Origin: Yoonia sp. BS5-3
GTDB taxonomy: Bacteria > Pseudomonadota > Alphaproteobacteria > Rhodobacterales > Rhodobacteraceae
DNA: 64,000 nucleotides
Reading direction: 5' to 3'
NCBI RefSeq assembly: GCF_038069655.2
Contig: NZ_CP150951.2
Span: 558,001-622,000 of the forward strand
The position numbers were made by a program, and so were the translations under genes. This document shows, piece after piece, positions 1-8,426 of the stretch. The notes below the pieces were generated by a model, which was given only the letters and a program-made list of their open reading frames with translations, was not told where the DNA came from and did not search any database. Position 1 is the stretch's first letter. Each line of letters opens with the position of its first letter.

Positions 1-378
1 TTCTGCGGCCCAATCCAACAGTGGATCCCAAGCCGCGGCTTGCTGGGCGATCAGCCCCTCAGGGCCCGCCGCGCGATAACACAGCAAATCGCTATCGCCA
101 TATTCGGCCAACATGGCGATCACTTCAGCGCGTTGCACGCTGACCTTGTCGACAGCGGCATTAGCACCGCGCGTTACGGGCATGGTGCCGGGATCCAGAA
201 CCTCTTCTTGGGCATCCCATTCACGGGCAATGGCCTCGGCCAAAGCCAATGTCGGGACCACCAACGCCGCCTTGGCCGGTGTTTTCACCGGACGGTCATC
301 CAGGGTCACCGTATAGCCGCCTTCACAAGGACCTGCGCTTGCATTTTTCCAGAATCTTTTGGGCTTCCAATCACTCAT
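1..378 (-). CDS. ATP12-family F1-ATPase assembly chaperone (5' part only)
   Basis: The first 126 codons of a protein starting MSDWKPKRFWK, followed by a GYTVTLDDRPVKTPAK segment and an AIAREWDAQ segment; this is the N-terminal signature of ATP12 chaperones, which in alphaproteobacteria and mitochondria help assemble the alpha subunit of the F1 ATP synthase in the cytoplasm or matrix. The gene runs off the left edge, so the C-terminal half is not visible. Its ATG overlaps the TGA of the upstream HAD phosphatase by 4 bp, so it is the last visible gene of a crcB-rluC-HAD-ATP12 transcription unit. Family assignment is from recognised sequence; the role is family knowledge. Confidence 0.85.
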   Translation of the reverse strand, partial: MSDWKPKRFWKNASAGPCEGGYTVTLDDRPVKTPAKAALVVPTLALAEAIAREWDAQEEVLDPGTMPVTRGANAAVDKVSVQRAEVIAMLAEYGDSDLLCYRAAGPEGLIAQQAAAWDPLLDWAAE

Positions 379-1052
379 GTGGCAGGTCCAATCAGTTGAT
401 CAACAGTGTCAGGCAAGGCCGCAAAATCATCGATCAGGCGATCGCAAACCAGCGTGTCCGCCGCATGATAGCCCCAGCTGACGCCAATGCTGCAAATACC
501 GGCGGCACGGGCCATATCCATGTCAAAACTTGTGTCACCGATCATGACGGCACGGGCAGCTGGCACGCCGGTTTCAGCCAGAATGGCGTGGATCATTGAC
601 GGGCTAGGTTTTGATGGGTGGTCATCGGCGGTCTGACGACTGATAAAATACCCCTCAAGGCCATAACCCGCGATCAACTTATCCAGGCCCCGGGTGGATT
701 TCCCCGTCGCGACCCCAAGCAAAGTCCAATCCTGCGCATGAAACAGGTCCAAGGCCGCACGGGCACCAGGGAAGAAGGGGGAACTGGCGCGACTGCCCCG
801 CTCTTGGCGGATATGGAAATAGGCATCACGATAGCCTTGCACCAAAGCGGCATGGGTCGGCGAATCCAGTTCTGGCGATAGGGCAGGAAAAATCTTTTCC
901 AGCGACATGCCCACATAGCTCAGCGCCTCAGCGCGGTCGGGCGCAGGCAATCCGGCACGGGTGTAGGCAAAGGAAAACGCATCATAGATCATCACCTGGC
1001 TGTCCACCAAAGTGCCATCGACATCAAAGATGATCAGGCGCAGATCACTCAT
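375..1052 (-). CDS. HAD-superfamily phosphatase (phosphoglycolate phosphatase-like)
   Basis: A 225-aa HAD hydrolase, subfamily IA. Motif I is LIIFDVDGTLVDS at the N-terminus (nucleophile and acid/base aspartates), the lysine motif is in SKPSPSMI, and the last motif is VMIGDTSFDMDMARAAG with its metal-binding aspartates. The cap domain sits between motif I and the middle of the protein. I start at MSDLRLI rather than the longer frame because it begins directly before motif I and overlaps the rluC stop by only 8 bp. The end overlaps the ATP12 start by 4 bp, so translational coupling is likely. The substrate cannot be told from sequence; Gph-like phosphoglycolate phosphatase is the closest guess. 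Confidence 0.85.
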   Translation of the reverse strand: MSDLRLIIFDVDGTLVDSQVMIYDAFSFAYTRAGLPAPDRAEALSYVGMSLEKIFPALSPELDSPTHAALVQGYRDAYFHIRQERGSRASSPFFPGARAALDLFHAQDWTLLGVATGKSTRGLDKLIAGYGLEGYFISRQTADDHPSKPSPSMIHAILAETGVPAARAVMIGDTSFDMDMARAAGICSIGVSWGYHAADTLVCDRLIDDFAALPDTVDQLIGPAT

Positions 1053-2100
1053 CAGGCATATTGAACGGATCAACCGGGGCATGATCGACGACCCAGCCCA
1101 CAAAATCCCATGTATGCTGCATATGATCCGGCAGCGGGGCTGTGATATGTAAGGTTGCCTTGGTCACCGGATGTTCGATGGTCAGGCTGCGCGCATGCAG
1201 ATGCATCTTGCGGCCAATCTCTGATCCCATGCCAGCGCCCCAACCATCGCCCAGATTTTCCTGGCTCGAACCGCCGTATTTGCCGTCTCCGATAATCGGA
1301 TGACCAATCTCGGCCATATGGGCACGCAACTGATGGGTGCGGCCTGTGATCGGCACCAGCGCGCACCATGACGCGCGGCTGGCCAGGGTGTCCATCACCG
1401 CATAATCGCTGGTGGCGCGCTTGGCGCCCTCGGTCGCGTCCACATCGCGTGGATGCACGCAGCGCATCTTTTCATTCTCACCGCCGCGGCCATGGCCGGG
1501 GGCCTTGACCAACCCGTATTTGATGGTGCCCGCCCGTGGGTGGGGCACGCCAGCAATCGCCGCCCAATAAATTTTGCGGGTCTCGCGATGCTTCAGGTTC
1601 TCAGTCAGCTGTTTGGCCATCAATCGCGTACGGGCCAGCAGCAAAACACCCGATGTGTCCTTGTCCAAACGATGCACCAAACGCGGCTTTTCCTCATAGC
1701 CAAAGGTCAAGGCCTCAGCCATGCCATCTACATGGCGAGTCGTCTTTGATCCACCTTGCGTCGCCAGACCGGCAGGCTTGTTGATAGCGATGATATGATC
1801 ATCTTTGTAAATGACGCAGGATTGGATCAGCTTGGCATCGGCCTTGGTCACGCCCGTCCGGGCAAGGGCACGCTGGGCGTTTGCCTCTTCCTCCGAAGGA
1901 AGCGGCGGAATGCGAACTTTCTGGCCCTCTTCCAGGCGCGTATTCGGCTTCACCCGACCACCATCAACCCGCAATTCACCCTTGCGGCACATCTTTTCAA
2001 TGCGGCCTTGGGTCAGATGGGGAAACAAACGGCGCAGATAACGATCAACGCGCTGATCGCCATCATCGGGGCCAATCATCCGGGTCTGTACACCACTCAT
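1045..2100 (-). CDS. rluC: RluC/RluD-type 23S rRNA pseudouridine synthase
   Basis: A 351-aa pseudouridine synthase. An N-terminal S4 RNA-binding domain (RVDRYLRRLFPHLTQGRIEK, then KGELRVDGGRV) is followed by the RluA-type catalytic domain with the HRLDKDTSG motif, whose aspartate is the catalytic nucleophile, and ITGRTHQLRAHM further on. It should isomerise specific uridines of 23S rRNA; RluC is the usual Rhodobacterales annotation, but site specificity (RluC versus RluD) is not certain. The start MSGVQTRMIGP is chosen because its ATG overlaps the crcB TGA by 4 bp; the longer frame would extend well into crcB. Confidence 0.88.
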   Translation of the reverse strand: MSGVQTRMIGPDDGDQRVDRYLRRLFPHLTQGRIEKMCRKGELRVDGGRVKPNTRLEEGQKVRIPPLPSEEEANAQRALARTGVTKADAKLIQSCVIYKDDHIIAINKPAGLATQGGSKTTRHVDGMAEALTFGYEEKPRLVHRLDKDTSGVLLLARTRLMAKQLTENLKHRETRKIYWAAIAGVPHPRAGTIKYGLVKAPGHGRGGENEKMRCVHPRDVDATEGAKRATSDYAVMDTLASRASWCALVPITGRTHQLRAHMAEIGHPIIGDGKYGGSSQENLGDGWGAGMGSEIGRKMHLHARSLTIEHPVTKATLHITAPLPDHMQHTWDFVGWVVDHAPVDPFNMPDE

Positions 2101-2456
2101 GAGGTAACCCCCTTGGCAAGCCATAGACCCATAGCGCAAGCCAGCAGCGACAACCCGACCGAGGCCACCACATAGCCGCCCGCCGCGCCCAAGCGGCCGC
2201 CTTCAACCAGACGCATCGTATCCAGCGAAAAGGCCGAAAATGTCGTGAACCCGCCCAAAAACCCGGTCATCACGAAAGGCAGCCAGTGCTGCAAGCCGCG
2301 GGCGGCCAGCAGAACCCAGACCAAGCCAATCACGAATGAGCCAATCACATTCACCGTCAGCGTGCCCAAGGGAAACGCCACGGCCAGTCCGACCAGATAG
2401 CGCCCTACAGCGCCCAACGCCCCGCCTAGGGCCACAGAAATCAACGGTGTCATCAT
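2097..2456 (-). CDS. crcB: CrcB/Fluc fluoride channel
   Basis: A 119-aa membrane protein with four hydrophobic segments and the family signatures GGALGAVGRYL (N-terminus), TLTVNVIGSFVIG (asparagine in the pore helix) and TGFLGGFTTFSAFS. Fluc channels are dual-topology dimers that export fluoride from the cytoplasm. The start is at MMTPLIS; the longer frame adds a charged, non-conserved stretch. No fluoride riboswitch is obvious in the 31 bp between this gene and rarA, so it is probably co-transcribed with rarA and rluC. The stop overlaps the rluC start by 4 bp. Confidence 0.9.
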   Translation of the reverse strand: MMTPLISVALGGALGAVGRYLVGLAVAFPLGTLTVNVIGSFVIGLVWVLLAARGLQHWLPFVMTGFLGGFTTFSAFSLDTMRLVEGGRLGAAGGYVVASVGLSLLACAMGLWLAKGVTS

Positions 2457-2487
2457 TCGGCTGCTTTGGCGCTTTCCCGGCGGGATG

Positions 2488-3798
2488 TCAATTCTTGGCC
2501 CGTTTGGCGCGCAGCCCGGCAAAGTAATCGACGCGCTTTTTCAACTCGCGTTCAAATCCGCGATCAACCGGGGTGTAATAGACCCCGCGTTTCATCCCGT
2601 CAGGAAAGTAATTCTGGCCTGAAAATCCGTCTTCGGCATCATGATCATAGGCATAGCCCGCGCCAAACCCCTGCTCCTTCATCAGGCTGGTGGGGGCGTT
2701 CAGGATATGGGCCGGTGGCGGTTCTGATCCGGTTTTCTTGGCCGCCGCGATGGCAGCTTTATAGCCCACATAAGCCCCATTCGATTTCGGAGCGAGCGCA
2801 AGGTAGACAAGCGCCTGCGCCAGAGCCAACTCGCCCTCGGGGCTGCCAAGCCGCTCATAAGTCTCCCATGATTGCAGACAGACCGCCTGCGCCTGCGGGT
2901 CGGCAAGGCCGATATCCTCAACCGCCATGCGGGTAATGCGGCGGGCCAGATAGCGCGGGTCCTCGCCACCGGTCAGCATGCGGGCAAACCAATAAAGGGC
3001 GGCATCCGGGTCCGAGCCGCGCACCGATTTATGCAACGCACTGATCAGATTGTAATGCTCATCGCCAGATTTGTCGTATTTCGCCGCGCGCTTCATCAGA
3101 CGCTTGGTCAAATCATCAGTGCTTAGCTTGGTGGGCGCATCCCACGCAGCCACCTGCTCAATCAGATTGAGCAAGGCACGGCCATCACCATCAGCCATCT
3201 CCAACAACGCGTCGCGGGCCGGTCCATCCAGGGGCAAGGCGCGGCCCAATTCCTGTTCCGCACGCTGGGCCAAAAGCGCAAGGTCTTTCAGATCGAGACG
3301 CTTCAACATCAAAACCTGCGCCCGGCTCAGCACAGCAGCGTTCAGCTCGAAACTGGGGTTCTCAGTGGTGGCACCGACAAGCAGGATGGTGCCATCCTCC
3401 ATATGCGGCAGAAACCCGTCTTGCTGGGCTTTGTTAAAGCGGTGGATCTCATCGACAAATAAAAGGGTGCCCTTGCCATTTTGGCGGCGGATCTTGGCGG
3501 CTTCAAAGACTTTGCGCAGCTCGGGAACGCCTGTGAAAATCGCGCTGATCTGGACAAAATGCAAATCGGTTTCATCGGCCAAAAGGCGGGCAATTGTGGT
3601 CTTGCCCACACCGGGCGGGCCCCAGAAAATCAGCGAAGAAAGTGAACCAGAGGCCAGCATGATCCCAAGCGGGGACTCGGGCCCCAAAACCTGGTCTTGC
3701 CCAATGACATCAGCCAGCTTGTCAGGACGCAGCCGGTCCGCCAAAGGGCGCGAGGCAGCAGGGCTTTCGGCAGCGCCAGCGTCAAAAAGGTCGGCCAT
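2488..3798 (-). CDS. rarA: Replication-associated recombination ATPase RarA (MgsA)
   Basis: A 436-aa AAA+ ATPase of the clamp-loader type. It has LADRLRPDKLADVIGQDQ at the N-terminus, Walker A GPPGVGKTT, Walker B LLFVDEIHRFNKAQQD (DEIH), sensor 1 GATTENPSFELN, and a C-terminal MgsA domain ending in a KKRVDYF segment. RarA/WRNIP1 proteins act at stalled replication forks. The length matches the family. The start MADLFDAG is chosen because the longer frame would run into the upstream DUF3052 gene, whose stop is only 5 bp away. Confidence 0.92.
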   Translation of the reverse strand: MADLFDAGAAESPAASRPLADRLRPDKLADVIGQDQVLGPESPLGIMLASGSLSSLIFWGPPGVGKTTIARLLADETDLHFVQISAIFTGVPELRKVFEAAKIRRQNGKGTLLFVDEIHRFNKAQQDGFLPHMEDGTILLVGATTENPSFELNAAVLSRAQVLMLKRLDLKDLALLAQRAEQELGRALPLDGPARDALLEMADGDGRALLNLIEQVAAWDAPTKLSTDDLTKRLMKRAAKYDKSGDEHYNLISALHKSVRGSDPDAALYWFARMLTGGEDPRYLARRITRMAVEDIGLADPQAQAVCLQSWETYERLGSPEGELALAQALVYLALAPKSNGAYVGYKAAIAAAKKTGSEPPPAHILNAPTSLMKEQGFGAGYAYDHDAEDGFSGQNYFPDGMKRGVYYTPVDRGFERELKKRVDYFAGLRAKRAKN

Positions 3799-3803
3799 GG
3801 GTA

Positions 3804-4211
3804 TCAGCTCTTCCGTTTCAAGAATTTCAGCGCAGACCAATCGGTATCAACGGCACAGACCTTCACATCAACCCAACCCAGCGGCAAAACAGCGGTTCGC
3901 AAATCGTCCTCGGTCACGCCGGCATGCAGTTTTGAAGATTTCTTCGCCCAGCTGATCCACAACATACCGCCCGGGTTCAGCTTAGCGATGGCATCTTTTG
4001 ACTGCGCCGCAATATCGGCAGGCGCAGGCAGAAAAAGATGGACAGCATCAAAAGGCCCATCCCCGGCCTTGAATGAAAATGAAACCTCTTCAGCGTCCGC
4101 CAGCAGCACGCAGTAGTGCTCAGGGGCTGCGATGACACCAACCGTCATGCCAGGCTTAAAGCCCAGCTTTTTGTGCAACGGGGTGCCAGAATATCCTGCT
4201 GTCTTTGACAT
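3804..4211 (-). CDS. DUF3052-family protein
   Basis: A 135-aa soluble protein (MSKTAGYSGTPLHKKLGFKP at the start). The pattern of a GYSGTPL.KKLG opening, a LF.....D.......A...L.PGG.LWISW core and a basic C-terminus matches the DUF3052 family, whose biochemical function is unknown. It is the first gene of the minus-strand run leading into rarA (5-bp gap), diverging from an XRE regulator across 122 bp. I can say nothing firm about its role; the Rossmann-like beta-alpha pattern with PGGMLWISW only loosely resembles methyltransferase folds. Confidence 0.7.
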   Translation of the reverse strand: MSKTAGYSGTPLHKKLGFKPGMTVGVIAAPEHYCVLLADAEEVSFSFKAGDGPFDAVHLFLPAPADIAAQSKDAIAKLNPGGMLWISWAKKSSKLHAGVTEDDLRTAVLPLGWVDVKVCAVDTDWSALKFLKRKS

Positions 4212-4333
4212 GGGTCCAGTCTACTTCAGTTGATCCAAGGCATCTATCTTCAATTCACCTGCCATGAATAACCCCACGGACCACTTGCAAGATCGGCATT
4301 TCTGCGCAATCTGAAAGTTATTCACGCAGAAGG

Positions 4334-4621
4334 ATGATGACCTTGGCCGATATCGCGATTGATGCGCCCACACTCAAAACGATCCGCAAGGCGCGCAAAT
4401 TAGGGCGGCCCCGTTTGGCACGACTGGCCGGGCTGAGCGAACGGCAGCTTTCACGCCTCGAACAAGCGGCGGCGGGTGCAGGCATGCAGACCGATACGCT
4501 CTCTCGGCTCGCCTTGGCGCTTGATGTCCCCGAGGGTGTTCTGACCGGCGCTATTCCGGTGACCGAGGCTGATCTGACGCCGCTGGCGGCAAGCAAATGC
4601 ACGTCTGGGTGCTGCGGATAA
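4334..4621 (+). CDS. XRE-type helix-turn-helix regulator with Cys-rich tail
   Basis: A 95-aa protein with one Cro/CI-type HTH domain at about residues 12-70 (LKTIRKARKLGRPRLARLAG, LSERQLSRLEQA, then DTLSRLALALDV). It ends in the unusual tail CTSGCCG. The shine-dalgarno AGAAGG lies immediately before two tandem ATGs (4334 and 4337), so either may be used. It is the only plus-strand gene between the DUF3052 gene and rplQ and diverges from the former, so autoregulation or control of DUF3052/rarA is conceivable but unproved. The cysteine cluster could bind a metal or sense redox; that is speculation. Confidence 0.75.
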   Translation: MMTLADIAIDAPTLKTIRKARKLGRPRLARLAGLSERQLSRLEQAAAGAGMQTDTLSRLALALDVPEGVLTGAIPVTEADLTPLAASKCTSGCCG

Positions 4622-4658
4622 ATAGTGGCATCGCGCGGCAGGATGCCAAAAATGCAAA

Positions 4659-4680
4659 AGGCCCCTTCGAAAAGGGGCCT
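4659..4680 (-). terminator. Intrinsic terminator of the rpsM-rpsK-rpoA-rplQ unit
   Basis: A 9-bp perfect stem (AGGCCCCTT/AAGGGGCCT) with a UUCG-type tetraloop when read on the minus strand, followed by TTTTGCATTTTT. It lies 26 bp downstream of the rplQ stop and closes the last ribosomal block. Confidence 0.85.
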
Positions 4681-4706
4681 GCGTTACGACGGTTCAGTCG
4701 TTTGTA

Positions 4707-5126
4707 TTAGTCTTCGGCAGCTTCTTCAGCTTCCAAACGGGCCTTGTCAGCAGCGCCTTTGGCGTCAACATCACGGTCAACGAATTCGATGATCGCCATT
4801 GGGGCCATATCGCCATAGCGGAAGCCCGCTTTCATGATGCGGATGTAGCCACCCTGACGCTCGGCATAGCGTGGACCAAGAACCTCGAACAGTTTTGCAA
4901 CGTCCTTGTCTTCTTTCAGCTGGGCTGCGGCCTGGCGGCGGGCGTGCAAATCGCCGCGCTTGCCAAGGGTGACCAACTTTTCCACCACACGGCGCAGTTC
5001 TTTGGCCTTGGGCAGAGTTGTTTTGATTTGCTCATGTTCAATGAGCGAGCCAGCCATATTCGACAGCAGCGCTTTGCGGTGCTCATGGGTGCGGTTCAGG
5101 CGGCGGTAGCCTCTTGCGTGACGCAT
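4707..5126 (-). CDS. rplQ: 50S ribosomal protein L17
   Basis: 139 aa, starting [17 protein letters not shown], the L17 signature, with the [21 protein letters not shown] segment that packs at the exit-tunnel rim. The acidic, alanine-rich C-terminal tail (about the last 25 residues) is an alphaproteobacterial extension. It is the last gene of the rpsM-rpsK-rpoA-rplQ block, separated from rpoA by 182 bp that hold palindromic repeats, and followed by a strong terminator. Confidence 0.97.
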   Translation of the reverse strand: MRHARGYRRLNRTHEHRKALLSNMAGSLIEHEQIKTTLPKAKELRRVVEKLVTLGKRGDLHARRQAAAQLKEDKDVAKLFEVLGPRYAERQGGYIRIMKAGFRYGDMAPMAIIEFVDRDVDAKGAADKARLEAEEAAED

Positions 5127-5160
5127 TTTCTTTCTCCTAAGTCTTTATGCTTTGTCTGGC

Positions 5161-5296
5161 GGGGGATGCGTGTCCCCCACTCTCCTTGGGGCCATTCTGG
5201 CCCAGATCGTCCCCGCACAGGGCGGGCATTTTATTGGCTTCGCGCCCCGGACTTGATCCGGGGCCTCCTGGTCGAGATCCCGGATCAAGTCCGGGA
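5161..5296 (-). repeat. Palindromic repeats between rpoA and rplQ
   Basis: Three hairpins inside the rpoA-rplQ message. 5161-5178 is GGGGGA/TCCCCC around a 6-nt loop. 5245-5263 is the palindrome CCCCGGACTTGATCCGGGG. 5278-5296 is an inverted second copy (TCCCGGATCAAGTCCGGGA). The last two belong to the same family as copies at 11957-11975 and 16351-16369. With the two copies here facing each other, the RNA could fold either as two small hairpins or one long one. Confidence 0.85.
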
Positions 5297-5308
5297 TTTG
5301 CGGATCAA

Positions 5309-6325
5309 TTAAAACTGATCCTCAAACTTCTTGGCCAGATCTTCGATATTGTCTGGCGGCCAGTCCTCAACGTCCATGCCCAGATGCAGCCCCATACCTG
5401 ACAGCACTTCCTTGATCTCGTTCAAGGACTTGCGGCCAAAGTTCGGGGTACGCAGCATTTCGGCTTCGGTTTTCTGGATCAGATCTCCAATATACACGAT
5501 ATTGTCGTTCTTCAGGCAGTTTGCAGACCGGACAGACAGCTCCAGCTCGTCCACTTTCTTCAGCAGAAGCGGGTTGAACTCAAGGCCATCATCATCGGCG
5601 CCAGCCTGCGCGCTTTCCGGCTCATCAAAGTTGACGAAGATCGACAGCTGATCCTGCAGAATGCGGGCAGCGTAGGCCACCGCATCATCAGGGGTCAGCG
5701 AGCCATCGGTTTCAACCTTCATGGTCAGCTTATCATAATCCAGCACCTGGCCCTCACGGGTGGGCTGAACGTCATAGCTGACTTTCTTGACGGGCGAATA
5801 GATGGCGTCGATAGCCATCATACCGATAGGGGCATCTTCGGGCTTGTTCTTGTCGGCCGAAACATAGCCCTTCCCGGTATTAACGGTCAGCTCCATGTAA
5901 AGATCAGCGCCATCGTCCAAGTGACAGATCACGTGATCCTTGTTCAGGATCTCGATGCCAGCGGTTTCGCTGATGTCAGCGGCTGTCACAACGCCAGGGC
6001 CTTTGGCCTGAACGGACAAACGCTTGGGGCCTTCGACTTCCATACGGATGGCGACGCCTTTGAGGTTCAGCACGATATCGGTGACGTCTTCACGCACACC
6101 AGAAACGCTGGAAAATTCGTGCAGCACGTTATCGATTTGCACGGCGGTGATTGCAGCCCCCTGCAAGGACGACATCAGGACACGGCGCAATGCGTTGCCC
6201 AGTGTCAGACCAAAACCACGCTCAAGCGGTTCGGCAATGACAGTGGCCTGGCGCATCGGGTCATTGCCCGGTTTGACATCCAATTGAGTTGGTTTGATCA
6301 ACTCTGCCCAGTTCTTGTGGATCAT
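5309..6325 (-). CDS. rpoA: DNA-directed RNA polymerase subunit alpha
   Basis: 338 aa, the usual alphaproteobacterial length. The N-terminal dimerisation domain ([17 protein letters not shown], then [19 protein letters not shown]) assembles beta and beta'. A linker ([15 protein letters not shown]) leads to the C-terminal UP-element/activator-binding domain, where [22 protein letters not shown] includes the conserved DNA-contacting region and [14 protein letters not shown] follows. I start at MIHKNW; the longer frame lacks conservation and reaches towards rpsK. It sits in the classic rpsM-rpsK-rpoA-rplQ order (no rpsD in this block). Confidence 0.97.
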   Translation of the reverse strand: MIHKNWAELIKPTQLDVKPGNDPMRQATVIAEPLERGFGLTLGNALRRVLMSSLQGAAITAVQIDNVLHEFSSVSGVREDVTDIVLNLKGVAIRMEVEGPKRLSVQAKGPGVVTAADISETAGIEILNKDHVICHLDDGADLYMELTVNTGKGYVSADKNKPEDAPIGMMAIDAIYSPVKKVSYDVQPTREGQVLDYDKLTMKVETDGSLTPDDAVAYAARILQDQLSIFVNFDEPESAQAGADDDGLEFNPLLLKKVDELELSVRSANCLKNDNIVYIGDLIQKTEAEMLRTPNFGRKSLNEIKEVLSGMGLHLGMDVEDWPPDNIEDLAKKFEDQF

Positions 6326-6436
6326 AGTCCCTCCATTCCTGTCTGCCTCATGATCAAAAGGCAGACGCCCGAGGTTAAAATGACGGATTAGGGCCACGCG
6401 GAAAATACACGCAGCCCCAAGGCGTTTGTTAAATGC

Positions 6437-6826
6437 TTAGACGCGACGGCGCTTTGGTGGGCGGCAGCCGTTATGGGCCATTGGGGTCACGTCACGGATC
6501 GATGTGATGTTGAAACCAACGGCAGCCAGGGCGCGCAATGCGCTTTCACGGCCGGAACCAGGACCCTGCACTTCGACTTCCAACGTTTTCACGCCGTGGT
6601 CCTGTGCTTTGCGGCCTGCATCCTCAGCAGCCATCTGGGCCGCGTAAGGTGTCGATTTCCGAGAGCCCTTGAAACCCATGGTGCCAGCAGACGACCATGA
6701 AATGGCGTTGCCCTGCACGTCAGAGATCAGGATTTTGGTGTTGTTGAAAGAAGAGTTCACATGCGCCACACCAGCGGCGATGTTCTTGGAGACCTTCTTT
6801 TTGGTGCGTCTAGGATCGCGAGCCAT
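6437..6826 (-). CDS. rpsK: 30S ribosomal protein S11
   Basis: 129 aa. It has the S11 hallmarks: basic N-terminus [16 protein letters not shown], the [21 protein letters not shown] core, [32 protein letters not shown], and the C-terminal CRPPKRRRV. It binds 16S rRNA at the platform of the small subunit. It lies 15 bp downstream of rpsM and 111 bp upstream of rpoA, in one transcription unit. Confidence 0.98.
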   Translation of the reverse strand: MARDPRRTKKKVSKNIAAGVAHVNSSFNNTKILISDVQGNAISWSSAGTMGFKGSRKSTPYAAQMAAEDAGRKAQDHGVKTLEVEVQGPGSGRESALRALAAVGFNITSIRDVTPMAHNGCRPPKRRRV

Positions 6827-6841
6827 AATGAATGCCCTCCC

Positions 6842-7210
6842 TTACTTCTTCTTACCGGCAATGGCCTTTGCAGGGCCTTTGCGGGTACGTGCGTTGGTGG
6901 ATGTACGCTGGCCACGGACAGGCAGGTTGCGGCGGTGGCGCAGGCCACGGTAGCAGCCCAGGTCCATCAGACGCTTGACGTTCATCGTAACTTCGCGGCG
7001 CAGATCGCCTTCAACCATCAGGTTGGCGTCGATATACTCGCGGATGGATAGGATCTCAGCATCAGACAGATCGTTCACACGGCGGTGACGCTCAATCTTG
7101 GTTGCTTCACAGATTTCTTCGGCTTTGGCGTTACCAATTCCGGTGATGTAGGTAAGGGCGATTGGAACCCGCTTCGCAGTGGGTATGTTTACGCCGGCAA
7201 TACGTGCCAC
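6842..7210 (-). CDS. rpsM: 30S ribosomal protein S13 (GTG start)
   Basis: 122 aa when started at the GTG that gives [19 protein letters not shown], the universal S13 N-terminus; AAAGGAA lies 8 nt upstream. The open frame continues about 90 nt further, but that part has no S13 similarity. Other landmarks are the helix-hairpin-helix [27 protein letters not shown] and the basic tail. It contacts the 50S subunit and P-site tRNA. It is the first gene of the block containing rpoA, with its own upstream promoter. Confidence 0.96.
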   Translation of the reverse strand: MARIAGVNIPTAKRVPIALTYITGIGNAKAEEICEATKIERHRRVNDLSDAEILSIREYIDANLMVEGDLRREVTMNVKRLMDLGCYRGLRHRRNLPVRGQRTSTNARTRKGPAKAIAGKKK

Positions 7211-7368
7211 GTGTGCAATTCCTTTTCGTTGCGGGTCCGTAGTTCCAGACCCTTTTTTCACAACGTAAGCCCGGTGCGTTTGGGCGCCGGGCTGCGTCAT
7301 ATCTAGGTGGTCTGTGGCATCAGGGTGCGACCCTTAACCACAATGCTGATTCTCTTACGAGATGGCGT

Positions 7369-7397
7369 TGTGTAGGAGGGTTACAGATAAGCGTCAA
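7369..7397 (-). promoter_or_regulatory. Putative sigma70 promoter for rpsM-rpsK-rpoA-rplQ
   Basis: On the minus strand, TTGACG (-35, 7392-7397), a 17-bp spacer and TACACA (-10, 7369-7374), about 160 nt upstream of the rpsM start. The -35 overlaps the stop of the membrane-protein gene inserted upstream. It fits the idea that this block is transcribed on its own after separation from adk. Confidence 0.6.
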
Positions 7398-7780
7398 GGG
7401 CTAGAAATGATTGGCCCGTGATCGATCTTAGACGCAGGCGCGGCTTGACCCAAAGGCTTATACTTCACACCCGACAGCATCTTCTTCATGACCGCTGGCC
7501 AATATATTAAATAAGCAAAGCCAAGCGTCACAATCGACAAAAATATCCAGATGATCATGTGTCCTATGATTTCGCCAAGATTGACGTCGACATGTAGCTG
7601 AGCAAGCTTGTCACCGTTTTGATCAACGACGAATGTCTTGTTGATGGGCCCTTTGAGGAAATAGTACGGTAACACAAACAGCGCCAACCCCAATGTGACG
7701 ATAATAAGTAAAAACCAAATAACCAATTGGCCGATAGCTTCGCTGACCGAATACTCACACTTCAAACCGCAACCCAACAT
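7394..7780 (-). CDS. Small membrane protein with internal duplication, unknown function
   Basis: 128 aa. Two similar hydrophobic halves can be read: GQLVIWFLLIIVTLGLALFV near residues 17-36 and GHMIIWIFLSIVTLGFAYLI near residues 73-92, each with the IVTLG motif. A soluble loop of about 30 residues (FVVDQNGDKLAQLHVDV) separates them. The tail is polar. The repeated IW.....IVTLG pattern recalls DUF898-type membrane proteins, but I do not claim that family. It is inserted between adk and rpsM, which are adjacent in canonical spc operons, and its base composition is more AT-rich than the ribosomal genes around it, suggesting recent arrival. Confidence 0.7.
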   Translation of the reverse strand: MLGCGLKCEYSVSEAIGQLVIWFLLIIVTLGLALFVLPYYFLKGPINKTFVVDQNGDKLAQLHVDVNLGEIIGHMIIWIFLSIVTLGFAYLIYWPAVMKKMLSGVKYKPLGQAAPASKIDHGPIISSP

Positions 7781-7847
7781 ATCCCCGAACCCCCTTAAAG
7801 ATAGTAAAGGGACTGAATATCACCCCAGGATTGAAGTCAAGCGCGCC

Positions 7848-8426
7848 TTACTTCAGAACTTTTGCGATGCTCGCTGCGACCTCATCCATGCTGGCCAAGC
7901 CATCAACAGCTTTCAGATCGCCTTTGGCATAGTAATAGCCCACCAAAGGGCTGGTCTGTTTGTAATAGGCAAACAGACGGGTGCGCATGCTCTCTTCGTT
8001 GTCATCTGGGCGGACAGGTTGACCGGCGGCCTCCGCCTCTTTGGCGCGGCCAATGACACGCTCAACGATGACATCATCATCAACCTGCAATTCGATCACG
8101 GCATCCAGGTTCTCGCCCATATCAATCAGCAAACGGCCCAGTGCCTCGGCCTGGGCCAATGTGCGGGGGAAACCATCAAAGATGTAGCCGCCTGCACCAT
8201 TGTCCTGTTCAAGCTGGTCACGAATGATACCGATGACAACCTCATCAGGAACCAGATCGCCGCGATCCATGATCTCGCCGGCTTTTTTACCCATCTCAGT
8301 GCCTGCACGGCGGGCCTCACGCAGCATGTCCCCAGTGCTCAGCTGCACCATGTTCCGTTCTGCAACAAGCCTCGCAGCCTGCGTGCCCTTACCCGCTCCT
8401 GGCGGGCCCAGTAGTATAATATTCAT
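7848..8426 (-). CDS. adk: Adenylate kinase
   Basis: 192 aa, the short bacterial form without the zinc-binding LID insertion. P-loop [10 protein letters not shown] lies at residues 7-16, the AMP-binding segment [10 protein letters not shown] follows, and [13 protein letters not shown] and the arginines of RVIGRAKEA are present. It interconverts ATP + AMP and 2 ADP in the cytoplasm. Its ATG overlaps the secY TGA by 4 bp, so it is translationally coupled to secY, as in many spc operons. Confidence 0.97.
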   Translation of the reverse strand: MNIILLGPPGAGKGTQAARLVAERNMVQLSTGDMLREARRAGTEMGKKAGEIMDRGDLVPDEVVIGIIRDQLEQDNGAGGYIFDGFPRTLAQAEALGRLLIDMGENLDAVIELQVDDDVIVERVIGRAKEAEAAGQPVRPDDNEESMRTRLFAYYKQTSPLVGYYYAKGDLKAVDGLASMDEVAASIAKVLK

